In this document: positions 1 through 9,520 of the stretch, in pieces
Layout of the letters: every line of letters begins with the position of its first letter
How positions within the stretch are numbered: the stretch's first letter is position 1
Assembly (NCBI GenBank): GCA_029548025.1
Contig: JAKPOE010000271.1
Span: forward strand, 1 to 51,288
Origin: Spirochaetota bacterium
Lineage (GTDB): Bacteria; Spirochaetota; UBA4802; UB4802
Direction of reading: 5' to 3'
DNA: 51,288 nucleotides
Position numbers and translations under genes: made by a program
The notes under the pieces: model-generated
Database searches by the model: none
What the model was told of the DNA's origin: nothing
What the model saw: only the letters and a program-made list of their open reading frames with translations

Positions 1-588
1 GTACAACCCCTGGATGCAAGCATTCACGGTTCAATTAATACTCTTAAAGATGAAGGATTTGATATAATACTTTTTGATAGTGAGCAGATCGACATAAGTG
101 ATGCACAATTTTATTTATCAAAAATACGAAAACGTTTTTCTCATGTACCGGTTATTCTCATCGTTCGTACAGGATACCTTGAGTCTATAAACAGGGATTG
201 GTTTTTTGATGATTTTATCATCTTCCCTTTCAGAAAAGGTGAGCTTAAGGTCAGGATAGACTGTTTAATAGGCTCTGAAATTGAAATAAAAGATGCAGTC
301 ATTAGAGTTGGGAATATTGCTATTGAACCTGACAAATACATTGTATCGGTTAACAATGAAAAAGTTTCATTAACATTTAAAGAGTTTGAATTGTTAAAAC
401 TTTTTATTGAAAATAAAGGAGTAGTTTTTACACGTCAGGAATTATTATCACGTATCTGGGGTATAGAGTATATTGGCGGTACACGCACTGTTGATGTTCA
501 CATCCGCCGTTTGCGGTCAAAAATAGGCGATGAATTCAATAATATTATTGAAACAGTGAGAAATGTTGGCTATAAGTGTAAGGATTGA
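1..588 (+). CDS. Response regulator, OmpR/PhoB type, 5' truncated by the window edge
   Basis: The frame is open from base 1 and ends at TGA 586-588, leaving 195 residues; the true start lies upstream of the window. The last ~95 residues form a winged-helix DNA-binding domain of the OmpR/PhoB class, with the usual motifs FTRQELLSRIWG and RTVDVHIRRLRSKIG and the terminal hairpin VRNVGYKCKD. The first ~100 residues are a receiver domain: the strand DIILFD ends in the likely phospho-acceptor Asp26. The receiver is atypical. The invariant Lys before the conserved Pro is Phe (IIFPF, residues 73-77), and the switch Thr/Ser position after VILI is not Thr/Ser. Phosphorylation-dependent switching may therefore be weak or absent. 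A partner kinase is not in view. Confidence 0.9.
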   Translation, partial: VQPLDASIHGSINTLKDEGFDIILFDSEQIDISDAQFYLSKIRKRFSHVPVILIVRTGYLESINRDWFFDDFIIFPFRKGELKVRIDCLIGSEIEIKDAVIRVGNIAIEPDKYIVSVNNEKVSLTFKEFELLKLFIENKGVVFTRQELLSRIWGIEYIGGTRTVDVHIRRLRSKIGDEFNNIIETVRNVGYKCKD

Positions 589-635
589 TGAAAGAAATAT
601 GCTTGCCAATCTACATGTTTTTTTCGTTAATGTAA

Positions 636-655
636 AAAAACTTTATTAAGTTTTT
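636..655 (+). terminator. Possible weak hairpin after the response regulator gene
   Basis: AAAAACTT and AAGTTTTT form a perfect 8-bp stem with a 4-base loop, and the T run belongs to the stem itself. With almost no G or C it is a weak terminator candidate at best. Confidence 0.3.
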
Positions 656-680
656 GTAATCAGTTTTTTCAGGAGTAATT

Positions 681-1169
681 ATGAATCAGGTTAAAAAGAT
701 TGAAAAGATTTTAGAATCTGCTTTGAATGAGGATTTAACTTCATATTTTTTGCTCATTAAAGCTATGAGAAAACATTTACCCTTATTTGGTTCAACAAAA
801 AGGATTACTGCAGCGCTTTTGAAAGAGTGCATCGGGGATATCTCAAAACTGGATTTATCTGAAATAACGTCATTAAACATGGCAAAATCTGACGGAACAA
901 TTGTCTTTGAAGATATTAAAAATGGAAAAGCACGTATATTTATAAATATTGGTAAGAATCATAAAATCACCCCTGGTGATCTTATCCGTGAGATATCAAA
1001 ACGTTCGGGTATTGATGGAAAACTGGTTGGTAAAATTGATATACATTCCACTTATTCGTTTATTGAGATACCAGAACAATATGCTGAACTTGTATTAGTA
1101 TCACTTGATAAAGCAAGGATTAAAGGTATTCCTATCGTAGTAGAACCAGCAAAAAAGAAAAAACAATGA
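681..1169 (+). CDS. Stand-alone DbpA-type RNA-binding domain protein
   Basis: The product is 162 residues, starting at ATG 681 behind the Shine-Dalgarno CAGGAG. The C-terminal ~75 residues (about 85-158) match the RNA-recognition fold at the end of DEAD-box helicase DbpA: IFINIGKNHKITPGDLI, then GKLVGKIDIHSTYSFIEIP, then a terminal strand with KGIPIVVEPA and a Lys-rich tail. In DbpA this domain binds 23S rRNA hairpin 92. No helicase motifs are present; the N-terminal ~80 residues are helical and unrecognised. It probably binds RNA, perhaps rRNA (inference). The next gene follows after 5 bases, so the two are probably co-transcribed. Confidence 0.75.
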   Translation: MNQVKKIEKILESALNEDLTSYFLLIKAMRKHLPLFGSTKRITAALLKECIGDISKLDLSEITSLNMAKSDGTIVFEDIKNGKARIFINIGKNHKITPGDLIREISKRSGIDGKLVGKIDIHSTYSFIEIPEQYAELVLVSLDKARIKGIPIVVEPAKKKKQ

Positions 1170-1174
1170 GATAA

Positions 1175-1978
1175 ATGATACCTTTACTATGTCCAATCTG
1201 CAAGGACTCACGATCAAAACAAATTGCAAACGATATTTTTTTATGCAAACCATGTAAAATATTGTTTAACAATGCATATCAACCATCACCTTATACTGCT
1301 GATTATTTTGGTGAAGACTACAAGAATCAGTACGGAAAAACATACGAAGATGATCATGACGCAATATACACTGCTTCATTACTGAGAATAGAAAAAATAA
1401 AAAAATTACTGAATAATAATCTGTCCGAAAAGAGTCTTCTTGATATAGGATGCGCATTAGGTTTTTTTTGTAAGGCAGCTAAAGACAGTGGTTTTCAATT
1501 CGTTGAAGGAATAGAAATATCAGAATATGCAGCACAATATTGTAAGGAAAAGTTTTCCATATCAGTTACTACAGTTGATTTTGAAAAGTTCCTGACAGCT
1601 AAAAAATATGATGTTATAACGGCGTGGTATGTTATGGAGCATTTTGCTAATCCTTTTGCAATGTTTCAAAAAGTATATTCGATGTTACATAATGATGGTA
1701 TTTTTGCATGCACGTTACCATCATATTTTGGACCATTGTTTTATTGTCACAGAGATATCTGGATTAAAAATCACCCCCCAGACCATAGAATTGATGTATC
1801 ACCACGTGGTATTACACGATTATTAAAAAACATGGGTTTTGTAAAAGTAAAGTGCTATCCTTCTGGATATCATCCTGAACGGTTTTGCTCTTTGGCATCA
1901 AAACATAAAAAAATATATATAAAACTATCTGATAGTATTTGTTTTTCAGATACTATCATGGTAATAGCAAAAAAGTAA
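1175..1978 (+). CDS. SAM-dependent methyltransferase with N-terminal zinc ribbon
   Basis: The protein has 267 residues. Two CxxC pairs, at 6/9 (CPIC) and 24/27 (CKPC), form a likely zinc ribbon. A class I methyltransferase domain follows: motif I LLDIGCALGFF with a downstream acidic strand end (EGIEIS), and the motif WYVMEHFANPFAMFQK typical of the Methyltransf_23 group. The substrate cannot be read from the sequence; relatives act on small molecules, sugars or macromolecules. It lies 5 bases after the RNA-binding protein gene and ends about 200 bases before rpmH. Confidence 0.8.
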   Translation: MIPLLCPICKDSRSKQIANDIFLCKPCKILFNNAYQPSPYTADYFGEDYKNQYGKTYEDDHDAIYTASLLRIEKIKKLLNNNLSEKSLLDIGCALGFFCKAAKDSGFQFVEGIEISEYAAQYCKEKFSISVTTVDFEKFLTAKKYDVITAWYVMEHFANPFAMFQKVYSMLHNDGIFACTLPSYFGPLFYCHRDIWIKNHPPDHRIDVSPRGITRLLKNMGFVKVKCYPSGYHPERFCSLASKHKKIYIKLSDSICFSDTIMVIAKK

Positions 1979-1990
1979 TATAATAAATTC

Positions 1991-2018
1991 TTGACATAGA
2001 CATTCTAAAAAATAAAAT
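1991..2018 (+). promoter_or_regulatory. Candidate sigma70-type promoter for the rpmH operon
   Basis: TTGACA at 1991-1996 and TAAAAT at 2013-2018 are separated by 16 bases in a non-coding stretch of about 200 bases. The leader to the rpmH start would be about 150 bases. No DnaA-box cluster and no dnaA gene is seen here, although rpmH often neighbours them. Confidence 0.5.
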
Positions 2019-2176
2019 TGTAATTTTGTTATGTTTATTTACAAATTTGTGCTATTATTAAAAAGCTATAATTGATATTATCAATTTAACATATTAATTA
2101 TTAATAAAATACTTACTTATCGAATATTTAACTGCGAAACTGTATCGTACTATTTTCATAATAATGAGGTGGAATA

Positions 2177-2335
2177 ATGAAAAGAACATTTCAACCAAGT
2201 GTAATCAAGCGATTACGAACACATGGATTTAGAGAAAGGATGAGTACCAAAGCTGGAAGAGAAATACTGAAAAGAAGAAGACAGAAGGGACGTTGTAAAC
2301 TAACTGTGTCAGATGAAAAACGTAATGTAAAGTAG
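2177..2335 (+). CDS. rpmH: 50S ribosomal protein L34 (bL34)
   Basis: This 52-residue frame starts at ATG 2177, preceded by the Shine-Dalgarno GAGGTGG. It begins [20 protein letters not shown] and continues [18 protein letters not shown], the L34 signature. It is a small basic protein of the large ribosomal subunit. The C-terminus (about ten residues after KGRCKL) is slightly longer than in many L34 proteins. It opens the conserved rpmH-rnpA-yidD-yidC-jag-mnmE cluster. Confidence 0.97.
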   Translation: MKRTFQPSVIKRLRTHGFRERMSTKAGREILKRRRQKGRCKLTVSDEKRNVK

Positions 2336-2342
2336 CATATAT

Positions 2343-2726
2343 TTGTATAATTATTTTCCGGTGAAAAGGAGATATTCAATAAAAGGGCGGAGGAGTTTTA
2401 AAGATGTTATTGTTAATGGCAGACGATTTTATAGTAAAGGTATACGAATGATAGTGCATATACAACCAGCACATGAAACATTGTTTATTGGGAATGAGTC
2501 AGTTTCACATTTTTCCATAGCTGTTAATAAAAATTTTGGGGATGCAGTTGAACGTAACAAAATCAGAAGAAGAATAAAATCTATACTTAATACTCTTTTG
2601 CCTCAGATACAACAGGGTTTTGCTGTTATTATTTTTCCTGATAAAACCTGTAAGGCAATGCCATATACTCACCTTTCAGGTTTGGTAAAACAATTGTTGC
2701 TTAGATCAGGAGTGCTCAAACAATGA
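2343..2726 (+). CDS. rnpA: Ribonuclease P protein component
   Basis: RnpA is the protein subunit of RNase P, which trims the 5' leader of pre-tRNAs. The signature RNR-like motif is clear: [15 protein letters not shown], preceded by [13 protein letters not shown]. The frame as given starts at TTG 2343 (127 residues). GTG 2361, six codons later, is an equally possible start, and neither has a strong Shine-Dalgarno. The stop overlaps the start of yidD by 4 bases, indicating translational coupling. Position right after rpmH is the usual one. Confidence 0.93.
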   Translation: MYNYFPVKRRYSIKGRRSFKDVIVNGRRFYSKGIRMIVHIQPAHETLFIGNESVSHFSIAVNKNFGDAVERNKIRRRIKSILNTLLPQIQQGFAVIIFPDKTCKAMPYTHLSGLVKQLLLRSGVLKQ

Positions 2727-2944
2727 AGATAAATATTATTTCATTGCCAATATTATTGATAAAAATGTATAAGCTTATTATTTCACCATTGTTACCCAAT
2801 GTTTGCAGATTTTATCCAACATGTTCAAGCTATGCAATAGAAGCATTGAGCAAACATGGACTCTGTAAAGGTGGTTTTTTATCAATCAAGCGGATACTAC
2901 GCTGTCATCCATATTGTGACGGTGGGTATGATCCTGTTCCTTAG
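2723..2944 (+). CDS. yidD: Membrane protein insertion efficiency factor YidD
   Basis: The 73-residue product carries the YidD pattern: an N-terminal hydrophobic or amphipathic helix, [19 protein letters not shown], then [20 protein letters not shown] and a terminal GGYDPVP. The conserved cysteines are present. YidD helps YidC-dependent insertion of inner-membrane proteins. It overlaps rnpA by 4 bases (ATGA) and lies 110 bases before yidC, as in most bacteria. Confidence 0.95.
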   Translation: MKINIISLPILLIKMYKLIISPLLPNVCRFYPTCSSYAIEALSKHGLCKGGFLSIKRILRCHPYCDGGYDPVP

Positions 2945-3054
2945 CACAATTCTTGACAGTTACCCCTCATATCACTCCTTTTCACCTATTATAATATTTC
3001 AATAATAGTCATATTTTTTTATTTTATATCTAGAAAGTTAAACAAGAGGTTGTT

Positions 3055-4674
3055 ATGGAAAAAAGGGCTTTAATTGCAGTTTTATTATCTTTGCTGATAT
3101 GGATATTATGGTTTTATTTATTTCCGCCGCAGGAAAAAAAACCTGCAGTTCAAGATAAGAAAGTTGAAGTTGAACAAACGGTTGAAATTAAAAAACCTGA
3201 ATTGAAACAACTTTCAAAATTCCTGGAATTATCCCGCTTAAAGGAAGAAGTGACTGTTGATTCACATTATTATAAAGCCGTGCTTTCCAATCATGGCGCT
3301 GCATGTACCTCGTTCATTGATAAAACCCGAAATATTGAGCTTGTGGTCAATAAAAGCAAATACATTGCCAGGGGTATTTTTGATTTTCCTGTACATTTTA
3401 CAACTGGAGAATTTTTGCTATCAACAGAAAGTGATTATACAAACTGGAAATTACAAAAAGAAACAGATTCGATACGCTTTTTTACAGGTGCTATCGTGCA
3501 AAATAATCCATTGCACATTGTAAAGACATTTACCTTTGATGAAAAAGGGCAATTTTTTACGGTGTCATTCAGTATCACCAATAGAGCTATAAATGAATTT
3601 TCTTTTCCTGAAGGCAGATTAATTTATTCTCCTTCAGATTTTTTAGGCCCCTCAATGGATTTTAATAATTCGTACAACGAGTTGAACAGTATATATTATC
3701 TTGATGATGATTTTGAAAAGGCACGGAAAGGCTCAGGATTTTTTTCAAACCATGAGGATATAAAAGAGATCAATGGTGTTGTAAAATGGGCAGGCATCAT
3801 GAGCAGGTACTATCTGCTCATAATGATACCGCAAGGTTTTCAGGGTTCTGGTGTTGTTTACGATAACAGGGAACATACTGGATTCAGGACGGGGATTATT
3901 GTACCGGCAAAACCTCTAAAGCCTGGCGAAAAAATAGAACACGTTTTCAAGATATATGTTGGGCCTAAAAATAAGGATAAACTTTTAGCTGTGGATAAAC
4001 AGATTGGAGATGCAGCCGATGTAAGCAAATGGATAGAGCCTATACGTGATTTTATGATGTGGTGTTTGCTTGGCATTAATAAATTGTTAGGGAATTTAGG
4101 CTGGTCATTAGTAATATTTTCAGTTATAACAAAAATAATGTTCTTACCCTTAACCAAACGTTCTACTGAGTCAATGAAGAAGATGCAGGAATTAAACCCA
4201 GTTGTTCAAGAACTTCGCGAAAAGTATAAAGATAAGCCTGATATCTTGAATAAGAAGATAATGGAAGTATATAAAAAGAACAAGGTCAACCCCATGGGTG
4301 GGTGCTTACCACTATTGTTGCAAATGCCATTTTTCTTTGCACTTTATAGCGCTCTGATTAATTCTGTAGATTTATGGCAGGCACCATTTATTTTGTGGAT
4401 TAAGGATCTTTCATTACCTGATACTGTTTTCACCATTTCAGGATTCAACATTAATATTTTACCTATAGTGATGACAGCAACAACATATTTACAACAAAAA
4501 ATGTCTACTGGCGAAGCTTCTCAGCAGCAAAAAATGCTTTTGTTTATGCCACTTATATTTATAGTTATATTCTGGAATATGCCATCCGGATTGGTATTAT
4601 ACTGGATCATGCAGAATGTTTTACAAATAGCTCATCAAATGGTAGTAAACCGGAAACCAAAGACTGAAAAGTAG
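3055..4674 (+). CDS. yidC: Membrane protein insertase YidC
   Basis: This 539-residue protein has the Gram-negative YidC layout. One N-terminal membrane segment (residues ~5-24) precedes a large periplasmic beta-sandwich domain (~40-330) and the Oxa1/YidC core (~345-530), which holds LGNLGWSLVIFSVITKIMF, the cytoplasmic loop KKMQELNPVVQELREKYKD, and NPMGGCLPLLLQMPFFFALY. YidC inserts and folds inner-membrane proteins with or without SecYEG. The periplasmic domain supports a diderm host. The start follows AAGAGG. Confidence 0.97.
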   Translation: MEKRALIAVLLSLLIWILWFYLFPPQEKKPAVQDKKVEVEQTVEIKKPELKQLSKFLELSRLKEEVTVDSHYYKAVLSNHGAACTSFIDKTRNIELVVNKSKYIARGIFDFPVHFTTGEFLLSTESDYTNWKLQKETDSIRFFTGAIVQNNPLHIVKTFTFDEKGQFFTVSFSITNRAINEFSFPEGRLIYSPSDFLGPSMDFNNSYNELNSIYYLDDDFEKARKGSGFFSNHEDIKEINGVVKWAGIMSRYYLLIMIPQGFQGSGVVYDNREHTGFRTGIIVPAKPLKPGEKIEHVFKIYVGPKNKDKLLAVDKQIGDAADVSKWIEPIRDFMMWCLLGINKLLGNLGWSLVIFSVITKIMFLPLTKRSTESMKKMQELNPVVQELREKYKDKPDILNKKIMEVYKKNKVNPMGGCLPLLLQMPFFFALYSALINSVDLWQAPFILWIKDLSLPDTVFTISGFNINILPIVMTATTYLQQKMSTGEASQQQKMLLFMPLIFIVIFWNMPSGLVLYWIMQNVLQIAHQMVVNRKPKTEK

Positions 4675-4830
4675 CAACATGGAAACGAGGATAAATGTAA
4701 GTCTTAATGCAAAAATTATAGTACATTAAATACAATATGAGATTTCTACCATTTTTTGATTTTTTCAGGAGGTGTGTAACAAATACTATTATCATAATTC
4801 ATTATTATAAGTATCATAGGAGGCGTGGAG

Positions 4831-5472
4831 ATGAAGGTTTTAGATATTGAAGGAAAAACCGTTGAAGAAGCAACAAAAAAAGCATTATTACAATTAAAAA
4901 TTGATGATATGAACAAAATCAACATTGAAGTCCTTGATGAAGGTAAAAGCGGAATATTTGGTTTTGGCATATCACGCCCTGCTAAGATTAGAGTATACTA
5001 TCAGCAGCAAAATGATGTTGGTGAAAAAGCAAAAGAAATAATAGAAAAAATAATGTCATTAATGGATGTTAATGCTACTGTTAAAGATTTTAAAGAAAGC
5101 GAAAATAAGGTATATGTAGAGTTAGAAAGTTTAAATTCAGGTTTAATAATAGGTAAAAAAGGTAAAACACTGGAAGCATTGCAATTCATGATAAATCTTC
5201 TGGTTAATAAGGTTACCAGTTCAGAAAAAAAGATTATCCTTGACATAGAATCGTACCGAGCAAAAAGAGAACGAGCCTTACGAAAATTATCGAAGGAGAT
5301 AGCTTTAAAAGTAGCCCGAACCGGAAAACCATGGACACTTGAACCCATGAATCCGTTTGAACGAAGGCTTATTCATTTAACATTACAAAATGACTCAAAA
5401 GTGACAACAAAAAGTGAGGGACAGGGCATATATCGAAAGGTAAAAATTATGCCCATTGAAAAAGGCAGGTAA
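4831..5472 (+). CDS. jag: RNA-binding protein Jag/KhpB (Jag-N, KH, R3H)
   Basis: The start is ATG 4831: the strong Shine-Dalgarno AGGAGG at 4818-4823 is 7 bases away, whereas the in-frame GTG 4825 would be only 1 base away. The 213-residue product has a Jag-N domain (1-50, with the motif SGIFGFGISRPAKI), a KH-like domain (~65-140) with the GxxG loop in LIIGKKGKTLEALQF, and an R3H domain (~150-205) with MNPFERRLIHLTL. In other bacteria KhpB binds many RNAs and affects cell division and elongation. It sits between yidC and mnmE, the standard order, one base before the mnmE start. Confidence 0.93.
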   Translation: MKVLDIEGKTVEEATKKALLQLKIDDMNKINIEVLDEGKSGIFGFGISRPAKIRVYYQQQNDVGEKAKEIIEKIMSLMDVNATVKDFKESENKVYVELESLNSGLIIGKKGKTLEALQFMINLLVNKVTSSEKKIILDIESYRAKRERALRKLSKEIALKVARTGKPWTLEPMNPFERRLIHLTLQNDSKVTTKSEGQGIYRKVKIMPIEKGR

Positions 5473-5473
5473 G

Positions 5474-6835
5474 ATGCAAGAAACCATTTGTGCTCCAGCA
5501 ACACCGCCTGTACATGCACCAATAGCAATTATACGAATCAGCGGCCCTGAATCCTTACGGGTCGCTTCTTCTATTTTTAAACAACACAATAAACAAACTA
5601 TATCCACACCCCGTTATGCATACTATGGGACAATCTTTGATGGGGAATATGAAATTGATGATGCGATAGTTATTTATTACGCACAACCGCATAGCTATAC
5701 AGGCGAGGACATGGTTGAAATATTCTGTCATGGCAATCCTATTATTGTTAATAAAATAATGAATCGTCTTCTGGCATTGCATGTACGTATAGCCCAGCCA
5801 GGAGAATTTACTAAACGAGCTTTTTTTAACGGAAAAATGGACCTCACCGAAGCTGAAGCTATCAATCATATTATAACAGCCCGGAGTGAATGGGAAATAG
5901 CTACGGCAATACAGCAAAAACATGGATCGTTACGCACTACTATCAATAAACTGAAACAAACAATAGTAGAGTTAAAAGCTGATATTGAATGTGCCATTGA
6001 CTTTATTGATCAGGATATCGAAATAATCTCTTATCAGGATGCTCAGCAAAGGATAGAAGATATTATTCATACCATACAGGAAATTATCAACAGATGTAAG
6101 GTTGGGAATAATTTATCTCATGGGATAGATATTGCTATTGTTGGCAAACCCAATGCAGGGAAATCAAGCTTTTTAAACTGTGTGGTCAATCATGAGCGTG
6201 CAATTGTTTCAGATGAACCGGGTACAACGCGTGATGTTATAAAAGAATCAGTTACCATTCATGGCATTCAATGTAATCTATACGACACAGCAGGGATTCA
6301 TGATGTAGCATCAGGGATTGAACTGCTGGGAGTTCAAAAAAGCTACAGGATTATTGACGAGGTTTCACTCTTATTTTTTATCCTTGATGCTACAAGTGGT
6401 TTTACCGTTGAAGATTCCCATATTCTTGAGCGCATCAGTTCCAAACCATATATCCCCGTTATTAATAAATGCGATATTGCCTCACCCGAACAAATCAATG
6501 CTATCAATACACAATTGCCCAAAAAAGGGATTGTGTTTGCAGCCACAACAGGCTATGGTATGGATGTGCTGGAGCATACGGTGTCTGATTTTATTCAAAG
6601 CTCGTATGTCAACTACACCAATTCATTTATTGCTGATATTCGTATTATACAGCTTTTAGAGCAATCCAGCGCAGGTGCCCATGAGGTGCGGGAGCAGCTA
6701 CTCAAGCAAAGCCCTCACGAGATTATAGCATCAGCATTGCAGGATGTCATTGACACTATTGGTGCAATAACCGGTGAAATTACTGTTGATGATGTTCTCA
6801 ATTCAATCTTTTCACGCTTTTGTATAGGCAAATGA
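5474..6835 (+). CDS. mnmE: tRNA modification GTPase MnmE (TrmE)
   Basis: MnmE with MnmG installs the carboxymethylaminomethyl group on wobble uridine-34 of certain tRNAs. The 453-residue product has the formyl-THF-binding N-domain (TICAPATPPVHAPIAIIRIS, then PHSYTGEDMVEIFCHGNP), a helical middle domain with the inserted G domain (GKPNAGKSSF; DTAGIHD; NKCD) and the C-terminal FCIGK. The start is ATG 5474 with AGGCAGG just upstream; an upstream TTG at 5456 is less likely. mnmG is not adjacent. Confidence 0.96.
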   Translation: MQETICAPATPPVHAPIAIIRISGPESLRVASSIFKQHNKQTISTPRYAYYGTIFDGEYEIDDAIVIYYAQPHSYTGEDMVEIFCHGNPIIVNKIMNRLLALHVRIAQPGEFTKRAFFNGKMDLTEAEAINHIITARSEWEIATAIQQKHGSLRTTINKLKQTIVELKADIECAIDFIDQDIEIISYQDAQQRIEDIIHTIQEIINRCKVGNNLSHGIDIAIVGKPNAGKSSFLNCVVNHERAIVSDEPGTTRDVIKESVTIHGIQCNLYDTAGIHDVASGIELLGVQKSYRIIDEVSLLFFILDATSGFTVEDSHILERISSKPYIPVINKCDIASPEQINAINTQLPKKGIVFAATTGYGMDVLEHTVSDFIQSSYVNYTNSFIADIRIIQLLEQSSAGAHEVREQLLKQSPHEIIASALQDVIDTIGAITGEITVDDVLNSIFSRFCIGK

Positions 6836-6839
6836 TGGC

Positions 6840-9518
6840 ATGGTAATGGTAAAATATTGTATAACTATAGTGTTAAGTTTATATATAGTGGCGATAGTTA
6901 CTGTTGATGCATCTTCAGATATCATAGGTCATGATACCGTTACTATGTATTGTAGTGGAGATTCACAAGCACTCGCTGAACAGTATGTAAACGGTGCGCA
7001 AAACCTTACAATACCAAACCTGCTCATTTTAGCGGATAGTGAACATATACAGCAGATAATTGGAATTGAAAAAACAATAGAACTGCTGGAATTGCTTTCT
7101 ACCAATGCACAATCACCATACGAAAAAATGTTTATCAACGATATTGCAGATATATCAAAAGAACGTTTCTATAAAAACGATGTAAAAGGAAATCAACGCT
7201 GGTATATCTATGATAATAGTAAGGAACCAATGCCCAAAAGCGTGATATCTTTCCAAACACAACTGGATACCCTAATACTTCCTGATAAAAACAAAATAGC
7301 AGTAATGCAATCATGCGCGGGGTATATACCTGTAAAGCAATACACCCAGATTTTACACGCAACAGGACTATGCAGCGCATCGTTTGAATTACATAAACCG
7401 GTTTCTATGTATGTTTTTTCCAATATGGAGTATGCCATTTTTATCAATGGAACAAAAGTATGTGTTAATACGACAACAACAGTAAAAAAAGATGCTCGAA
7501 TCATTCATATTGAACCACAGGAGGGATTCAGCATAGCAATATATTACAAACCAGACAATGATATGTACTTAAAAATACTGTTTCGTGATGAAACCAATGC
7601 AACGATGCAGTTACCTGCTACCGACACCATGTATTATAATCCTGTTAACTGTTATGAGCTATTCTATGAATTTCAAAATCAGCTCCTGTCAAACTATATG
7701 AGCAACCATTCGCCTGATAATGCACTGCAACTTGCTCTTTTTTCAGAATCAATTCACAGCACAGAGGCTTTCAAATATTATCATCAAGCATTGCGTTCAC
7801 ACAACGATTTTATCTCATACCGATTGTGTTCATTGCTACTGAGGTATAGCCGTGCATTCCCGGATAGCATTTTGTTGTTGAGAACTAACGTGCAAAAAAA
7901 TATACAACCTCAAACAGTGCTGGGTGGCTATTTTTACGATATGCTCTATTCACCAGAGTCCATGAATATTGCAGAAATACAGTGGCTACCCATACTTATA
8001 CAAACTTTATACATCCAAAAAGAAGAACTCATTAATAAAAAAGCAGATTTAGATTTTTTGTTCAAACGCTTTCCGCAAAGCCATGAACTTGCCTTTACCA
8101 TAGCATCTATCTATTCATCCTATGATAATCACAAGGCGACAACAATATTGGAAACATATAAAAACCTCAATGATAAGGAGCTTACATTGCTGATTCACTG
8201 CTATACTGAAAATAAACAATTTGAAAAAATAGTAACTATCCTTTCTGGTGTCAGGGAACATACATTTTTTTATGATTATATCAATGCCCTCATTGCACTT
8301 GGTAAGTATGGTGAAGCAAAGAGCGCTTTGTTTAAAACAATTGCACAGGGTTTTGACACTGAAGCTTATGCGCTATTAGCCACAATAGCTCAATTAGAAG
8401 GCTATGACGCCAGCATGTATAGTCAAAAGCATCATGCGATTGTCAATAGTCTTGTTGTGCATCCCGATTATATGAAAGCCACTTTTGATGATTACGTGCA
8501 AAATTATTTTTTTAAACAGCTTGCTTATGAAATTATCAATCATACCACAAACAAATTAATGTATTCATGTTATGCAGTGCGGATGGTTCATGATGCACTA
8601 TATTGTACCATATACGACGCATACCATTGTACTGATATATCCGTATTCAATACCTACCAATTTTCTCCCGACACTGAGAATATTAGTTATACTCTCTATG
8701 CATACAATAACGAAGGGAAAATGAAATCATACACCTTTTATCCCGGCAACTATACAATACAACAGAAGATACAGGAATATTTACACGATAGTCACTGTGA
8801 ATTTTTTGTAATAGCGATATCATTTCGATTGCGAAAAAACATCGATATAATGCATATACAACAAAATTACAAGCAATCACCATTTACGCTGGATATTATC
8901 GTTTTATCTCCTGAATCAGATGTAACCATATCGGGAACAATGCGCCTCAATGAAATAACAACCAATGTTAGGTATATTCATCACTATACCTGCAATAGTA
9001 ATGAATTGTTATCGCCAAACAATAGGGAATTTGTTATCATGGCTATCCAACCACAAGCATTAATTACATGGATAGAAGAACAGAATGCCCTGTTTAAACG
9101 CGGCATTGAACTCTTAGACATAAAAGAAATTCAGGGCAACTCAATAGATGAGGCAATACACGAGGTGCTCCAGGAACTACAAACCTATACTATTGCCGAT
9201 AATGTTTATGGTATCACTTCTATAGTACAATGGACTCTTCTGCATAAAGGAACACAGCTTGATGCTATGCTCTACGCACGATACCTATTAGCTAAAAAAG
9301 GTATTATATCCTGCATTGCGCTGGGGGATTCACACAAAAAGATTGTTGCTAAAAAAAATAATCTTTATTTTGATACAGTGTTTCTGTATATACCATTAAC
9401 CCCTGATAAGGGGATATGGTTAACTTATAAAAACTCATACCCCTCATCAGAAGTACTCAATATATCAAATATTTTACTTATTGTGGGTGGTGAGATTATC
9501 AGCAAACAGAGCAACTAA
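6840..9518 (+). CDS. Large secreted protein with DUF3857/transglutaminase-like C-terminus, catalytic residues apparently lost
   Basis: This is an 892-residue protein with an N-terminal signal peptide (hydrophobic residues ~5-22, then DASSD). The middle part (~280-560) is helical and TPR-like (for example the stretch around ALIALGKYGEAKSALF). The last ~250 residues follow the order of DUF3857-transglutaminase proteins: a beta-rich section, ITWIEEQNALFKRGIELL, then GTQLDAMLYARYLLAKKGI (804-822) and YFDTVFLYIPLTPDKGIWLT. Where relatives have the catalytic Cys, His and Asp, I read Gln/Thr, Thr and Thr, so it is probably not an enzyme. It starts 4 bases after mnmE and is likely co-transcribed. The family match is my reading of pattern, not a search. 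Confidence 0.7.
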   Translation: MVMVKYCITIVLSLYIVAIVTVDASSDIIGHDTVTMYCSGDSQALAEQYVNGAQNLTIPNLLILADSEHIQQIIGIEKTIELLELLSTNAQSPYEKMFINDIADISKERFYKNDVKGNQRWYIYDNSKEPMPKSVISFQTQLDTLILPDKNKIAVMQSCAGYIPVKQYTQILHATGLCSASFELHKPVSMYVFSNMEYAIFINGTKVCVNTTTTVKKDARIIHIEPQEGFSIAIYYKPDNDMYLKILFRDETNATMQLPATDTMYYNPVNCYELFYEFQNQLLSNYMSNHSPDNALQLALFSESIHSTEAFKYYHQALRSHNDFISYRLCSLLLRYSRAFPDSILLLRTNVQKNIQPQTVLGGYFYDMLYSPESMNIAEIQWLPILIQTLYIQKEELINKKADLDFLFKRFPQSHELAFTIASIYSSYDNHKATTILETYKNLNDKELTLLIHCYTENKQFEKIVTILSGVREHTFFYDYINALIALGKYGEAKSALFKTIAQGFDTEAYALLATIAQLEGYDASMYSQKHHAIVNSLVVHPDYMKATFDDYVQNYFFKQLAYEIINHTTNKLMYSCYAVRMVHDALYCTIYDAYHCTDISVFNTYQFSPDTENISYTLYAYNNEGKMKSYTFYPGNYTIQQKIQEYLHDSHCEFFVIAISFRLRKNIDIMHIQQNYKQSPFTLDIIVLSPESDVTISGTMRLNEITTNVRYIHHYTCNSNELLSPNNREFVIMAIQPQALITWIEEQNALFKRGIELLDIKEIQGNSIDEAIHEVLQELQTYTIADNVYGITSIVQWTLLHKGTQLDAMLYARYLLAKKGIISCIALGDSHKKIVAKKNNLYFDTVFLYIPLTPDKGIWLTYKNSYPSSEVLNISNILLIVGGEIISKQSN

Positions 9519-9520
9519 AT

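Noticed and set aside
1979..2176. Replication origin next to rpmH
   Set aside because: There is no dnaA gene and no cluster of TTATCCACA-like boxes; only a promoter is visible.
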